A stretch of 64,000 bases of DNA, from the NCBI RefSeq assembly GCF_030815095.1, contig NZ_JAUSWF010000006.1:62001-126000 (forward strand). The letters run 5' to 3'. How positions within the stretch are numbered: position 1 is the stretch's first letter; the number at the start of each line of letters is the position of its first letter. Below the pieces are notes generated by a model, which had not been told where the DNA came from, did no database searches, and saw only the letters and a list, made by a program, of their open reading frames with translations. This document shows positions 1 through 11,080 of this stretch, piece by piece. Both the position numbers and the translations under genes were made by a program. This DNA comes from Aedoeadaptatus ivorii (GTDB taxonomy: Bacteria; Bacillota; Clostridia; Tissierellales; Peptoniphilaceae).

Positions 1-3000
1 GGAGAACAAAGAAGAGGATTATCAGATAATGTATTTGCAAGGGACATTGATGGATCATCTTCTATCAAAGGAAAAAGAGATAGAGGACTTTATCACGAGG
101 GAAGAAGTCAAAATGATGGAAACTTGGGGTCTGACAGAAGAACTGAAAGAAGAGGACTATCTGAAATATCTGAGATTGAAGAAGAACATGGATATGACCC
201 TACAAGAAATAGGGGAAAGGGAGATAATCCTAATCTAAAAAATGAGGAAGTAGAGTCTACTTCCTTTTTTTCTGCTAAAAATCATGGAGAGCAAATATCC
301 TTCTCAAATCCAATAAGTCAAAGAGAAATAGATACATTTTTAATACATGGAGGAAATCATGAAGATGGAAGATTAGCAGTAATAGCAGAATTTTCTAAGG
401 GTAAATCTTTAGAAGAACAGGCAAACTTTTTGAAAGAAATATATAGGGGAGCCAATGGTCTTGAAATTGAAGGAAGAAAGATATCTGCATGGTTTGGAAA
501 GGAAGGAGCAATTTTTAAAGATGGAGATGAGGCAAGATATAGAGAAGGGCAAATAGTTTCTTGGAAAGATTTAGCTAATAATATTAATAATTTATTAGAT
601 AGAGGAGAATTTGCTAGCAATGTTGAGATTGTAGAAAGTGCGACATATGAAAGAGAAAAAATAGCAGAAAAATTATTGTATTTAAAGAGAGATCTTACTG
701 ATGAAACTAAGGATAGATATTTAGCGATTCTTAATGATATAAAAGGAAGAGGCTTCCCAGATGAAAAAGAAAATCTCGGGAAAAAACTTGAAGATAAAAA
801 TTTTATAAATAAACTCAGAAAAGAATACGAGGTATTTTTAGAAGAATATAAGATTAATCCTGATATTTTAAGATTTCATCATTATAAATTATCTAAAATC
901 TATAATGATATCAATGATTTAGAAATAGAAAGAAAATTATATAGGTCAAATTTAAAGGATATTGCACCTATTCAGAGTTTTATAACACAAGATGAAATAG
1001 ATGAAAGCCTAAAAAGAGGAAGCGGGTTTTCTGATGGAAAGAAAAGAATATATGAATTTTTTACTGAAAAGCATGATTTAAAAGAACAAGCAGATTTCTT
1101 GAAAAATGAATATGGCGTAGGTGGAAGTTCTCATGCACTATCTGCTGCAAGAGAAAGTGGTGAGTGGCACGATGCGAAGGGAATAAAATATAATAAAGGT
1201 AATGCAAAAGAAATACTACTATCTTGGTCTAATGTTGCAAGAAGAATTAATGACCTTATTAAAAAGAATAGATATATAGATGAAGAAAGTTTTGAAGAAA
1301 ATAGGAAGAAAAAAACAGATCAGGAAATAAATAAAACAGAAAAAGAAAGCCAGGAGTATATAAATTATCAAGATGATTTGCCTCCAACTGATAATGATGT
1401 ATATATAGAAAGAACAAATAATAGTTCTATATATTATTATCAAGGACAGTCTGTAGCAAGTATAGGTGATGATGGAAAACTTATCATTTATGATGAATTT
1501 ATGCCAAACTTTTTAAAAGAAGAAATATATTCCATAGCCTTTGAAAAACAATTAGATATACCATTAGACCAGTTAGACGATGGAATTATTCTTGAGGGAA
1601 TACATGACACTTTTTATATTAAAGAAAAGGAAGAAATAGAAGGAAGAGAATATTACCTTTTAGAAAGTCAAAGTCGATATGATGATATTCCAAATATTGT
1701 AGTTAATTCTAACAAAGAAGTTATAGATGATGATATAGTAAATGGTTTTGAAGAATTTAAGGAATTTTATCCTAATAAAAATAAAGAGAATATAGGTTTT
1801 GATTTAGATAGCCATAGAAAAGATGATTATTGGATAATTGAGTTTAATGAGGGTTCAAGTCTAATAGAAAAAGATTATGCAGGACAAAGGCTGACTAAAG
1901 AACTATTAGATGAAATAAGGGAAATAGATGAAAAGATAAGACTTCATAATAAGACCTTAGGAGAAGATGAATATGGGCAGATGACTGATAAGTGGGAGGG
2001 GTATTCCAAATTCTATTTTAACCATATAGTAGATGGGAAAATAGTTGATCACTATAAGATAGACATAGGTGATGGAAATGAGATCAACCAAAGAGACTTT
2101 GAATTTCTTTATGAACAAATAGGAAAAAGTCAGATAGAACTTAATCAAACTATAGAAGGAAATAAGATAGATGAAAAAATAATTTCAATAAATCAAATTG
2201 AAGATAGAATTTTTGATGTATTAGTTAAGGATAAAGTTTTAGAAAATGAAATTATAAAGGCAAGAGAAAACTTAGGAAATAATACCTTAGCAAGTTTTAA
2301 CTCTGTATTCCAAAGAGAATATGTAAAAATCATGAGAGAAGTTGCCGATAAACAGGGAAATCTTCCGGATGATATGAAGGCAATAGATAAGGTTAAAGAA
2401 TTAGCTATTAGAATAGAAAATAGATATAGAGAATATTTAAATAATTCACATGAAAACAATATAGAAGATGATAAGGAGATACTCTCTATAAAAGTGGGAG
2501 ATATAGTTAGAACAGAGGATAATAAATATTTAAAAATAAAAGATATTTCCAGTGGATATGATAATAACCATAATCAAATAATATATTATTCATATGATGC
2601 CTATTTTGATAAGGACTTAAAACTATTCTCACATTCCTTTAAAGAAAGCGATTTAAAAGCTTTAGAAGTATTAAGAAATGAAGTAGAAGAAAAATTAACA
2701 AAAGAGATTGTAGAAGATAAAATAGCAGTAAAAGTAGGATTTTATTATGCTTTAGTAGATAAATATAAAACAAAGGATATAGAATTAGAAGAAACAGGAA
2801 TTAGAGTTTATCCAAGAAAGGAAAACTCACAAGGAAAGATCTATACTTTATATAAAGGGAAATCTTTTGAAGATAGCAAAAAAATAGACAGTTTGTTTGA
2901 TGAAATTACTGCCAAAATGAAAGAAGCAAATCTTACAAATTTAAATGATGTATTAGAATTGGAAAGGGAAGGTTTATTTGAAATTACTGATGATAAAGTT

Positions 3001-6000
3001 ACAAAATTTGAGGAAGGCTATGATATAGATGTTCAAAGCTTTAATCAGCAATTTCCAGATTATTATAATGATATATATGTTTTTAATAAAAATCTTGAAA
3101 TCAATGGAGCATATCAAAATTTAGCACATATAAATGAAGAAAATAAAATCACTTTTAATATAAATTTATCGCAAGAAGAAAAATCCAAAATTGAAGAAAT
3201 AAGAGATAAGAAACAAGTTCTTTCCATGTTAATAGATAAGGATATCAAAGAAAAAAGAGAATACTATTTTGATCCTCAAGATGAAGAATACTTACTACTG
3301 TCAAAGAAAATAGAAGATGGATTATTAAAAAAACCAGAAAATATTATAGATGGAAAAGAAGGGTATAAGGTAGAGCTAATCTTAGATGTTAAGGGAAAAT
3401 CTCTTAAACAAAATTTACGATACAATGGGTATATTTTAAATTCTAATCAAGCTATAAAATATAAAAGTTATAAGGACATATTAAGTAACTTACCTTATTT
3501 ACTTGATGATAAACATAGAGAAGTGCTTTTAAATGGATATTTAAATCAGCAAATTGAAAATGATAGAACAAGGCAAGAAGAAAATCCATTTAAAGAAGGT
3601 ATGAATGTTAGATACAAAGGAAAAGAATACACTATAACTGCCATTAACGATACTACAAGTCCTAAAACTATAGAACTAGAAGATAGCACAGGACTAATGA
3701 ATGGTTTTATTACCGGAAGTGAAATAATTCTTTTTAATGACTACAAAGATCTTGATTTGGAAGTTATAAAAAAAGAGGAATTAATTCCGTTAGAAATAGA
3801 AGATTATAGTCTTTTAGGATTACCAGTTCAATTTAGAAATAAGGAATATTTAATTAAAGAAAATGAATTTAATGAAGCTGGAATGGGTAGATTAGCTTTA
3901 AGTACAATAGATAAGAGTGGTATTACTGAAGTAATATATAGTAGAGAAAGACCTGTTTCTAATATCTTTGTAAGAAAGGAAGATTTAGAAGAATATAAAT
4001 CTAGTGAAAAAGATAAATTAAGTAAAAAACAATCTATCGATAAAGAGGAATTAGTAGAACAAATTAGCTTTGAAGATATTGACAATAATAACGAAGAAAA
4101 AGTTAAAAAAGACAATTCAAGGCTCTTATATAAAAGCCTTGATGTAATAAATAATAAATCTTCTCTTGTTGCTGATCAGTTTATAGTAAGTGTTGATAAT
4201 GAAAAGGAAGAATTTTTAGTATATAGTTCATCTAATCCAAAAAATCATAGGGAATTTACTCTACCTTTTTCTTACCTCAAAGGAATTGACAAAATTGACG
4301 GAGATGGTAATTCATTGAAATTAACCACTCATAGAAAAGAAACTATTGATAAGAAGTTAGAAGAATATAAGGAATGGAAAGAAAATAATGATTTAATAAG
4401 GACTGATAGAGAGAATATAGAAGGTGTTTCTGAAGTTTCTTTAGAAAACTATAAAATTATTAATGAAGAAGAAATCCTACCACCTTCACAGAGATTAAAA
4501 AACAACATTGAAGCTATAAATGTCTTAAAGGCTTTAGAAAAAGAAAATAGAAGTGCAAGAAAAGATGAACAGGAAATTTTGGCAAAATATATCGGCTGGG
4601 GAGGACTTTCTGATGTATTTGATGAAGAAAAGGAAGGTCAATGGCTTGATGCAAGAAACTTTTTAAAAGAAAATCTAACTGGGGAAGAATATAATAGGGC
4701 AAGAGAATCAACCTTAACAGCTTTTTATACGCCGAAAGTAGTTATAGACGCTATCTATGAAAGTCTTTCTAATCTTGGATTTGAAATAGGAAATATATTA
4801 GAACCAAGTGCTGGGACAGGGAGATTTATAGGAAATCTACCTGAAGAAATGAAAGAGTCAAACTTTTATGGAGTTGAATTAGATAGCATTAGTGGACAAA
4901 TTGCCAAAGAACTTTACCCTAATGCCAATATCCAAATAAAAGGCTTTGAAGAAACTTCTTTTTCTAATAACCTATTTGATGTGGCCATAGGAAATATTCC
5001 TTTTGGAGAATTTAAAGTAGCAGATCGTGAGTACGAAAGAAATAACTTTCTAATTCACGATTATTTTTTTGCTAAAACTTTAGATAAGGTTAGAGATGGC
5101 GGCATCATTGCCTTTATAACATCTTCAGGAACAATGGATAAAAAAAGTGAAGATGTTAGAAGATATATATCGGAAAGAGCAGAGTTTTTAGGAGCAATAA
5201 GACTGCCAAATACTACATTTAAAGGGGTAGCTGGAACAGAAGTAACTTCAGATATAATCTTTTTAAAAAAGAGAAATAGGCTATTAAAGATAGATGAAGA
5301 CTGGATAAAGCTAGACAAAGATGCAAAAGGACTAATATATAATAAATACTTTGTAGATAATCCTCAGATGGTAATAGGGACTATGGAAGAAATACCGTCA
5401 AGATTTGGGACAAGCCTTGCATGTATTGAAAATAAAGATATTTCTTTAGAAGAAGGACTAAAAAAAGCCATTAAAAATATCCAAGGTAGGTATGAAGAAG
5501 CTCAAATAAATGATGATTTAGGAGAAGAAACAATACCAGCTGATGATAGTGTTAAAAACTATTCTTTTGCTTTAGTGGATGATGAAATATATTTTAGAGA
5601 AAATTCAATTATGCAAAGAATATCCTTAAACCAAAAGGATAAAGATAAGGTAAAAAAATATTTAAGATTAAATGAAAGTCTAAGGAAAGTTATAACCTAT
5701 CAAAGAGAAGACTATTCAGATGAAGAGATAAAAAAAGAACAAGAAAATCTAAATAAATTCTACGATGATTTCAATAGCAAACATGGAAGACTAAATTCAA
5801 AAACCAATAAAAAGTTATTTAGAGAAGATGCCAATTTTTCTTTAATTTCAACTTTGGAAAAATTAGATAAAGAAGGCAACTTTATAGGAAAATCTGACAT
5901 CTTTAACAAGAGAACTATAAAAAAAGCTGTAATAATAGATCATACAGATAGGGCAATAGATGCTCTGGTACTCTCTATTAGTCAAAAAGGTAAAATAAAT

Positions 6001-9000
6001 TTTGATTATATGGAAGAATTGACAGGAAAAACAAGAGATAAATTAATAGAAGAATTAAAGGGAGAAATATTTTTAAATTTAGATTCCTTTGAACCTAATG
6101 ATATAAATCCATTTAAGTCTGCTAATGAGCTAGGAGATTTTTCAAGACCTTACGTAAGTGCTGATGAATACTTGTCAGGAAATATAAGAGATAAAATTGA
6201 AGTTGTAGACTCTTATATTAAAAACATCGAAAAAGAGTTAGGAAAGGAAGAAAATCTAGAGGATAGTAAACTCTTAAAAAAAGAATTAGAAGAGTTACAT
6301 TTTCAAAAAGCAAAGCTAGTGGAAGTAATGCCTAAAGCACTAGATGCAAGTGAGATTACAGTTAGAATGGGTGCAACATGGATACCGGAACAAGATTACA
6401 AAAAATTTATGTTTGATTTGTTGAAAACACCAGTTTCATCAAGGTGGAATATAGATATTAAGTATTCTGACTTTACAGGAGAATATAGAGTTGAAGGAAA
6501 AAGCTCTGATAGGGACAATGACCTTGCTTCTTTTACCTATGGTACAAATAGGGTAAATGCCTACAAATTGATAGAAGATACTTTAAATTTAAGAGATACT
6601 AAGGTATTTGACCAAGTAGAAGACAGTGATGGAAAGAAAAAATCTGTGCTTAATCAAAAAGAAACAATGCTTGCAAGAAGTAAGCAAGAGATGATAAAAG
6701 AAGAATTTAAAAGCTGGATATTTGATGATGTGGAAAGAAGAAATAGATTAGTAGAAGATTATAACGAAAGATTCAATTCCATAAGACAAAGGGAATATGA
6801 TGGATCTAATCTTACTTTTGAAGGAATGAATCCTGAAATAGAATTAAGAGCACATCAAAAAGATGCCATAGCAAGAGGTTTGTTTGGTGGAAATACTTTA
6901 CTTGCCCATGAAGTAGGAGCAGGAAAAACCTTTGAAATGATAGGTATAGCCATGGAGTCAAAAAGACTTGGTATGAGTAATAAGTCAATGTTTGTTGTTC
7001 CTAACCACATTGTAGAGCAATTTGGAAGAGAATTTAATGAACTTTATCCAGGAGCTAATGTATTATGTGCTACAGAAAAAGATTTTACACCAGATAGAAG
7101 AAAAAGATTTTGTAGTCGTATTGCTACAGGAAGTTTTGATGCTGTTATTATAGGGCACAGTCAATTTGAAAAAATTCCTATATCAAAAGAAAGACAAGAA
7201 TATGAATTGCAAGGTCAAATTGATGAAATCATTGACTATATAGATGAATATAAGAGAGAAAGGGATCAAAGATTTACTGTAAAGCAATTAGAAAAAACAA
7301 AGAAAAAATTAGAGACAAAGTTAGAAAAACTAAATGCTGATTATAAGAAAGATGACGTTGTAACCTTTGAGGAACTGGGAGTAGATAAGTTATTTGTAGA
7401 TGAAGCCCACGCATACAAAAACCTCTATCTATTTTCTAAAATGAGGAATGTAGCAGGAATTACTTCTACAGATTCACAAAAATCATCAGATATGCTTATG
7501 AAATGCCGCTATATGGATGAAATAACTAATAATAAAGGATTAGTATTTGCCACAGGTACACCAGTAAGCAACAGTATGGCTGAACTTTATACCATGCAGA
7601 GATATTTACAGTATGATGAATTAAAAAAGATGAAATTGCAACATTTCGATTCTTGGGCGTCTACTTTTGGAGAAACAATAACGGCAATAGAATTAAATCC
7701 TGAGGGTAATGGTTATAGGAGCAAAACCAGATTTGCAAAATTTTATAATCTTCCTGAACTTATGAATACTGTAAAAGGATTTATGGATATTAAAACAGTT
7801 GATGTTTTAAATCTTCCTACACCAATTGCCCATTATGAAACTATAAAAACAAAGCCTACCGAAGAACAAAAAGAAATTCTTGAAACTTTTTCCGAGAGAG
7901 CAGATAAGGTTCGTGATAAGCAGGTAGATGCAAGTGTTGATAATATGCTTTTGATTACAAATGACGGAAAGAAAATGGCACTTGACCAAAGGTTAATCAA
8001 TCCTTTACTTTCTGATGATCCTAATAGTAAGGTGAATACCTGTATAAAAAATGTATTTAGCATTTGGGATAAATATAAAGATAAAAAATCTGCTCAATTA
8101 ATATTTTGTGATATGTCTACACCAAGTAATGATTTTAATATCTATGATGATATTAAAACAAAACTTATAGATATGGGAGTACCTGAAAATGAAATAGAAT
8201 TTATTCATAAGGCAAAAAACAATATGGAAAAAGACGCTATCTTTGATAAGGTAAGAAAAGGAGAAATAAGAGTCTTACTTGGTTCAACACAGAAAATGGG
8301 AGCAGGTACTAATGCCCAAGACAAACTAATTGCAATTCACGATCTTGATATACCATGGAGACCTGCTGATCTTTCTCAAAGGGCAGGCAGGATTGTTAGG
8401 CAGGGAAATGAGAATAAGGAAGTCCATATATTTAGATATGTAACAGAAAATACTTTTGATGCCTACCTATTCCAAACCTTAGAGAATAAACAAAAATATA
8501 TTTCCCAAATTATGACGTCAAAGACTCCTGTAAGAGTTGCAGAAGATGTAGACGAAGCCACATTAAACTATGCCGAAATCAAAGCTCTTGCAACAGGAAA
8601 TCCATTAATAAAGGAGAAGATGGACCTTGATGTTGAAGTTTCTAAACTTAAAATGCTAGAGTCCAATTTTAAATCAAATCTTTACAAGCTGGAAGATAAA
8701 GTAGTTAAATTTTATCCAAAGGAAATAGAAAGATTAAAAGAAAGGATAGAGAACTTAAAGGAAGATATTAAAAATGTTGAGCCTTATAGAGAAGTAGATA
8801 AAAATTTAAAAGAAGATAATAAATTTACCTCTCTAATTATTGACGGAAAGAAGTATATAGATAAGAAAATAGCTGGAGAGTTTTTGTTGAACAAAATTAA
8901 GGGAGTTAAAATATATAGGGAAATGGATAAAGATGGAGAAAAAATAGGTGAATATAGAAATTTTGATTTATCCATAAAATATGATTCTTTTTTCAATAAA

Positions 9001-9867
9001 TATAACTTTATATTAAAAGGTAAGGGAGAATATAGAGGAGAGTTTGGAACAGATGGAATAGGTAATATAACAAGAATGGATAATGTATTAGATAAATTAC
9101 CAGAAAGATTAGAAAATACAATTTCAAAACTAAAAGATACAGAAGAGCAATTTCAAACAACCAAAATTGAAATACAAAAGACATTTCCACAAGCTGAACT
9201 TTTAAAGGATAAGACACTAAGACTTGCAGAAGTAAATAATTTACTAGATATGGGAAAAAGTGAAAATATAAGCCAAGATAATCCATTACTAGAAGAAGTA
9301 AAGGAAGAATTGATAGACTTCCTTAACAGAGAATATGATGAAGAAAACAGGTTAGAGGACTTTGATACTATATTTCCTGACTTAACAGATATAGGAATAG
9401 CTTATACAACTACACCAGATGAAAAACATGAAATACAAGTAAGTTTAGATTTAATAAATTACAAGATGAACACCTATGTAGATAAGAACCTAATTGACAG
9501 CTTTCAATACACCTATGATCCCTTAGATGCAAGTGATTTAAAAGAGCTAGTACAGATAAAGACATCTATTGGCTTTTGGAATTTTAGTGAGCTTGTATCA
9601 GTAAATGAAGAAAAACTGAGAGAAGTAATGGGACTTGAAATAGATGATGATGGCAACTTCTATGATCCATTATCTAAAGATATGGATTTAGATGGAATAA
9701 TAGATAGAAATGATGCTGACTTTAGAGATAGTAAAGTGCAGGAAATAGGAGATTTTGAAAGGAAAGAAAAAACATCTATTATGGATAAATTAAAGGAATA
9801 TAAGGGAAATTTAGTAGTAAATAATAATATAAAAGAAATAAATAATAGTGAACCATGTGGCAGATAA
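1..9867 (+). CDS. Giant ICE methylase/SNF2-helicase fusion protein, 5'-partial
   Basis: The frame is open from base 1, so the gene starts left of the window; 3288 residues are visible (numbered from base 1). An N-terminal low-complexity Arg/Gly/Ser stretch is followed by a domain occurring twice (about residues 104-207 and 328-424; both carry EID..., EQA(N/D)FLK and W.(D/N).(A)..IN motifs). An N6-adenine methylase-like domain follows, with EPSAGTGRF at 1601 and NIPFG at 1665 in place of NPPF/Y. A superfamily 2 helicase comes next: HEVGAGKT near 2306, DEAH at 2467, ATGTPVSNS, and QRAGRIVRQG near 2795. The C-terminus has an acidic D-x-DGIIDRNDADFRDS segment. Such fusions are usual in Gram-positive ICEs next to transfer genes and recall phage P1 DarB in architecture. 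Inferred role: protecting or processing ICE DNA during transfer; which activities are live is unknown. Confidence 0.9.
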   Translation, partial: GEQRRGLSDNVFARDIDGSSSIKGKRDRGLYHEGRSQNDGNLGSDRRTERRGLSEISEIEEEHGYDPTRNRGKGDNPNLKNEEVESTSFFSAKNHGEQISFSNPISQREIDTFLIHGGNHEDGRLAVIAEFSKGKSLEEQANFLKEIYRGANGLEIEGRKISAWFGKEGAIFKDGDEARYREGQIVSWKDLANNINNLLDRGEFASNVEIVESATYEREKIAEKLLYLKRDLTDETKDRYLAILNDIKGRGFPDEKENLGKKLEDKNFINKLRKEYEVFLEEYKINPDILRFHHYKLSKIYNDINDLEIERKLYRSNLKDIAPIQSFITQDEIDESLKRGSGFSDGKKRIYEFFTEKHDLKEQADFLKNEYGVGGSSHALSAARESGEWHDAKGIKYNKGNAKEILLSWSNVARRINDLIKKNRYIDEESFEENRKKKTDQEINKTEKESQEYINYQDDLPPTDNDVYIERTNNSSIYYYQGQSVASIGDDGKLIIYDEFMPNFLKEEIYSIAFEKQLDIPLDQLDDGIILEGIHDTFYIKEKEEIEGREYYLLESQSRYDDIPNIVVNSNKEVIDDDIVNGFEEFKEFYPNKNKENIGFDLDSHRKDDYWIIEFNEGSSLIEKDYAGQRLTKELLDEIREIDEKIRLHNKTLGEDEYGQMTDKWEGYSKFYFNHIVDGKIVDHYKIDIGDGNEINQRDFEFLYEQIGKSQIELNQTIEGNKIDEKIISINQIEDRIFDVLVKDKVLENEIIKARENLGNNTLASFNSVFQREYVKIMREVADKQGNLPDDMKAIDKVKELAIRIENRYREYLNNSHENNIEDDKEILSIKVGDIVRTEDNKYLKIKDISSGYDNNHNQIIYYSYDAYFDKDLKLFSHSFKESDLKALEVLRNEVEEKLTKEIVEDKIAVKVGFYYALVDKYKTKDIELEETGIRVYPRKENSQGKIYTLYKGKSFEDSKKIDSLFDEITAKMKEANLTNLNDVLELEREGLFEITDDKVTKFEEGYDIDVQSFNQQFPDYYNDIYVFNKNLEINGAYQNLAHINEENKITFNINLSQEEKSKIEEIRDKKQVLSMLIDKDIKEKREYYFDPQDEEYLLLSKKIEDGLLKKPENIIDGKEGYKVELILDVKGKSLKQNLRYNGYILNSNQAIKYKSYKDILSNLPYLLDDKHREVLLNGYLNQQIENDRTRQEENPFKEGMNVRYKGKEYTITAINDTTSPKTIELEDSTGLMNGFITGSEIILFNDYKDLDLEVIKKEELIPLEIEDYSLLGLPVQFRNKEYLIKENEFNEAGMGRLALSTIDKSGITEVIYSRERPVSNIFVRKEDLEEYKSSEKDKLSKKQSIDKEELVEQISFEDIDNNNEEKVKKDNSRLLYKSLDVINNKSSLVADQFIVSVDNEKEEFLVYSSSNPKNHREFTLPFSYLKGIDKIDGDGNSLKLTTHRKETIDKKLEEYKEWKENNDLIRTDRENIEGVSEVSLENYKIINEEEILPPSQRLKNNIEAINVLKALEKENRSARKDEQEILAKYIGWGGLSDVFDEEKEGQWLDARNFLKENLTGEEYNRARESTLTAFYTPKVVIDAIYESLSNLGFEIGNILEPSAGTGRFIGNLPEEMKESNFYGVELDSISGQIAKELYPNANIQIKGFEETSFSNNLFDVAIGNIPFGEFKVADREYERNNFLIHDYFFAKTLDKVRDGGIIAFITSSGTMDKKSEDVRRYISERAEFLGAIRLPNTTFKGVAGTEVTSDIIFLKKRNRLLKIDEDWIKLDKDAKGLIYNKYFVDNPQMVIGTMEEIPSRFGTSLACIENKDISLEEGLKKAIKNIQGRYEEAQINDDLGEETIPADDSVKNYSFALVDDEIYFRENSIMQRISLNQKDKDKVKKYLRLNESLRKVITYQREDYSDEEIKKEQENLNKFYDDFNSKHGRLNSKTNKKLFREDANFSLISTLEKLDKEGNFIGKSDIFNKRTIKKAVIIDHTDRAIDALVLSISQKGKINFDYMEELTGKTRDKLIEELKGEIFLNLDSFEPNDINPFKSANELGDFSRPYVSADEYLSGNIRDKIEVVDSYIKNIEKELGKEENLEDSKLLKKELEELHFQKAKLVEVMPKALDASEITVRMGATWIPEQDYKKFMFDLLKTPVSSRWNIDIKYSDFTGEYRVEGKSSDRDNDLASFTYGTNRVNAYKLIEDTLNLRDTKVFDQVEDSDGKKKSVLNQKETMLARSKQEMIKEEFKSWIFDDVERRNRLVEDYNERFNSIRQREYDGSNLTFEGMNPEIELRAHQKDAIARGLFGGNTLLAHEVGAGKTFEMIGIAMESKRLGMSNKSMFVVPNHIVEQFGREFNELYPGANVLCATEKDFTPDRRKRFCSRIATGSFDAVIIGHSQFEKIPISKERQEYELQGQIDEIIDYIDEYKRERDQRFTVKQLEKTKKKLETKLEKLNADYKKDDVVTFEELGVDKLFVDEAHAYKNLYLFSKMRNVAGITSTDSQKSSDMLMKCRYMDEITNNKGLVFATGTPVSNSMAELYTMQRYLQYDELKKMKLQHFDSWASTFGETITAIELNPEGNGYRSKTRFAKFYNLPELMNTVKGFMDIKTVDVLNLPTPIAHYETIKTKPTEEQKEILETFSERADKVRDKQVDASVDNMLLITNDGKKMALDQRLINPLLSDDPNSKVNTCIKNVFSIWDKYKDKKSAQLIFCDMSTPSNDFNIYDDIKTKLIDMGVPENEIEFIHKAKNNMEKDAIFDKVRKGEIRVLLGSTQKMGAGTNAQDKLIAIHDLDIPWRPADLSQRAGRIVRQGNENKEVHIFRYVTENTFDAYLFQTLENKQKYISQIMTSKTPVRVAEDVDEATLNYAEIKALATGNPLIKEKMDLDVEVSKLKMLESNFKSNLYKLEDKVVKFYPKEIERLKERIENLKEDIKNVEPYREVDKNLKEDNKFTSLIIDGKKYIDKKIAGEFLLNKIKGVKIYREMDKDGEKIGEYRNFDLSIKYDSFFNKYNFILKGKGEYRGEFGTDGIGNITRMDNVLDKLPERLENTISKLKDTEEQFQTTKIEIQKTFPQAELLKDKTLRLAEVNNLLDMGKSENISQDNPLLEEVKEELIDFLNREYDEENRLEDFDTIFPDLTDIGIAYTTTPDEKHEIQVSLDLINYKMNTYVDKNLIDSFQYTYDPLDASDLKELVQIKTSIGFWNFSELVSVNEEKLREVMGLEIDDDGNFYDPLSKDMDLDGIIDRNDADFRDSKVQEIGDFERKEKTSIMDKLKEYKGNLVVNNNIKEINNSEPCGR

Positions 9868-9900
9868 AACTTTAAATGAGATTATTAGAGGACAAAGAAT

Positions 9901-11043
9901 ATGGAATTTGATAGAGATAGATTTAATGAATTTATTCGAGAAAATTTTTCTTTTGATGGTAATACTCAAAGAATAATCAACAATATAGTTGAATATGGAA
10001 TTAAAAATTTTGCCGATTCAGAAGATAAATTAGTTGAATTTATTCAGACTACAATTGATGATCCAACAGTTGAAGAAATAAAACAATTTATTATTAGTGA
10101 TGGAAAGGAAGAAGAAATAAAAGATTTAACAGATAAGAAAGATAAAAATAGAAATGGAGGAATAAAAATGAATATAAAAAAGGGAAATGTAATTGAAACT
10201 GAATTTGGGGACACTATGGTATTGGATGTGAAAGATAATCAAGCTACCTTATTTGACGGGAAGCAATTTATTTTAGCCACAAGAGTAGAGTTTAACAAAG
10301 AAAGTGGAAAGTATGAATGGGATTCTGTTAGATACGCAAGTGATATAAAAACAATAGCAAATATGGGAAATACAAATTTTGAAAGCATGAAAAATACAAT
10401 AGATTTTTTAGCAGAATATAATCATAAAGAATTTGTAAAAGGTATTATATCTCTTGAAACAGGAGTAGAAAATGAAAATGTTCTTAATAATGCCTATGAT
10501 AATTATATGAACGATTCAGTTATGGGTCTTATTGATGAAAAGTTTATTGAATATATAGATGAAGAAGAGTTAAAAGAAAACTTAGAAGCTAATCAAGAAC
10601 AAGGAGATAAAGAAATGAAAGATATAGATAATAAAGAAAAGGATACATTAAATATAGATGGAAATATAGCAACTGATATAGAAATTAAAGATTTAAAATC
10701 AAAAGATGGAAGGGACTTTAAAGTAGCCTCCTTTTCTATTGCTGAAAATGACAAGGAAGGAAATGCAAAATTCATCAGCTGCTACGCCTATAATGACAAA
10801 ATCAATCAAGTAAAAAATTTGAAAAAAGGAGATTTTGTACACCTATTTGGCAAAGAAAAGAAAAGTATGGGAAAGGATAATAAGGAATACACAAGTCTAA
10901 AAGTATACTCTGCAAAGTTATTAAAAGCTAAAGAGCATACTAAAGCAAAAGCATCAACACTAGGGAAATTAAAGGAATTTAAGACTAAAGGGGATATGAA
11001 AGTGGATGAAAAGAAGAAAAAGGATAATAGCATAGAAAGGTAA
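9901..11043 (+). CDS. ICE accessory protein with C-terminal OB-fold/SSB-like domain
   Basis: 380 residues, 33 bases after the giant fusion gene and probably cotranscribed. Residues 1-89 are an acidic helical segment, 90-235 a mixed domain, and about 245-345 resemble a single-stranded-DNA-binding OB fold (GNIATDIEIKDLKSKDGRDF, then a FISCYAYN strand and KGDFVHLFG). The C-terminus is Lys-rich. Two internal ATGs lie in frame behind good ribosome sites: ATG 10168 behind GGAGG (10156-10160) and ATG 10615 behind GGAG (10603-10606). The frame may therefore be a fusion of up to three small ICE genes, or may be translated from several starts. Single-stranded-DNA binding during conjugative replication is inferred only from the fold-like pattern. 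Confidence 0.75.
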   Translation: MEFDRDRFNEFIRENFSFDGNTQRIINNIVEYGIKNFADSEDKLVEFIQTTIDDPTVEEIKQFIISDGKEEEIKDLTDKKDKNRNGGIKMNIKKGNVIETEFGDTMVLDVKDNQATLFDGKQFILATRVEFNKESGKYEWDSVRYASDIKTIANMGNTNFESMKNTIDFLAEYNHKEFVKGIISLETGVENENVLNNAYDNYMNDSVMGLIDEKFIEYIDEEELKENLEANQEQGDKEMKDIDNKEKDTLNIDGNIATDIEIKDLKSKDGRDFKVASFSIAENDKEGNAKFISCYAYNDKINQVKNLKKGDFVHLFGKEKKSMGKDNKEYTSLKVYSAKLLKAKEHTKAKASTLGKLKEFKTKGDMKVDEKKKKDNSIER

Positions 11044-11080
11044 AAGATTATAGGGGGCAGGTTTTAGTCTGCTTACTGTA

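Noticed and set aside
124..126. TTG as start of the giant fusion gene
   Set aside because: The frame is open to base 1 with no ribosome site before 124, so the gene begins outside the window.
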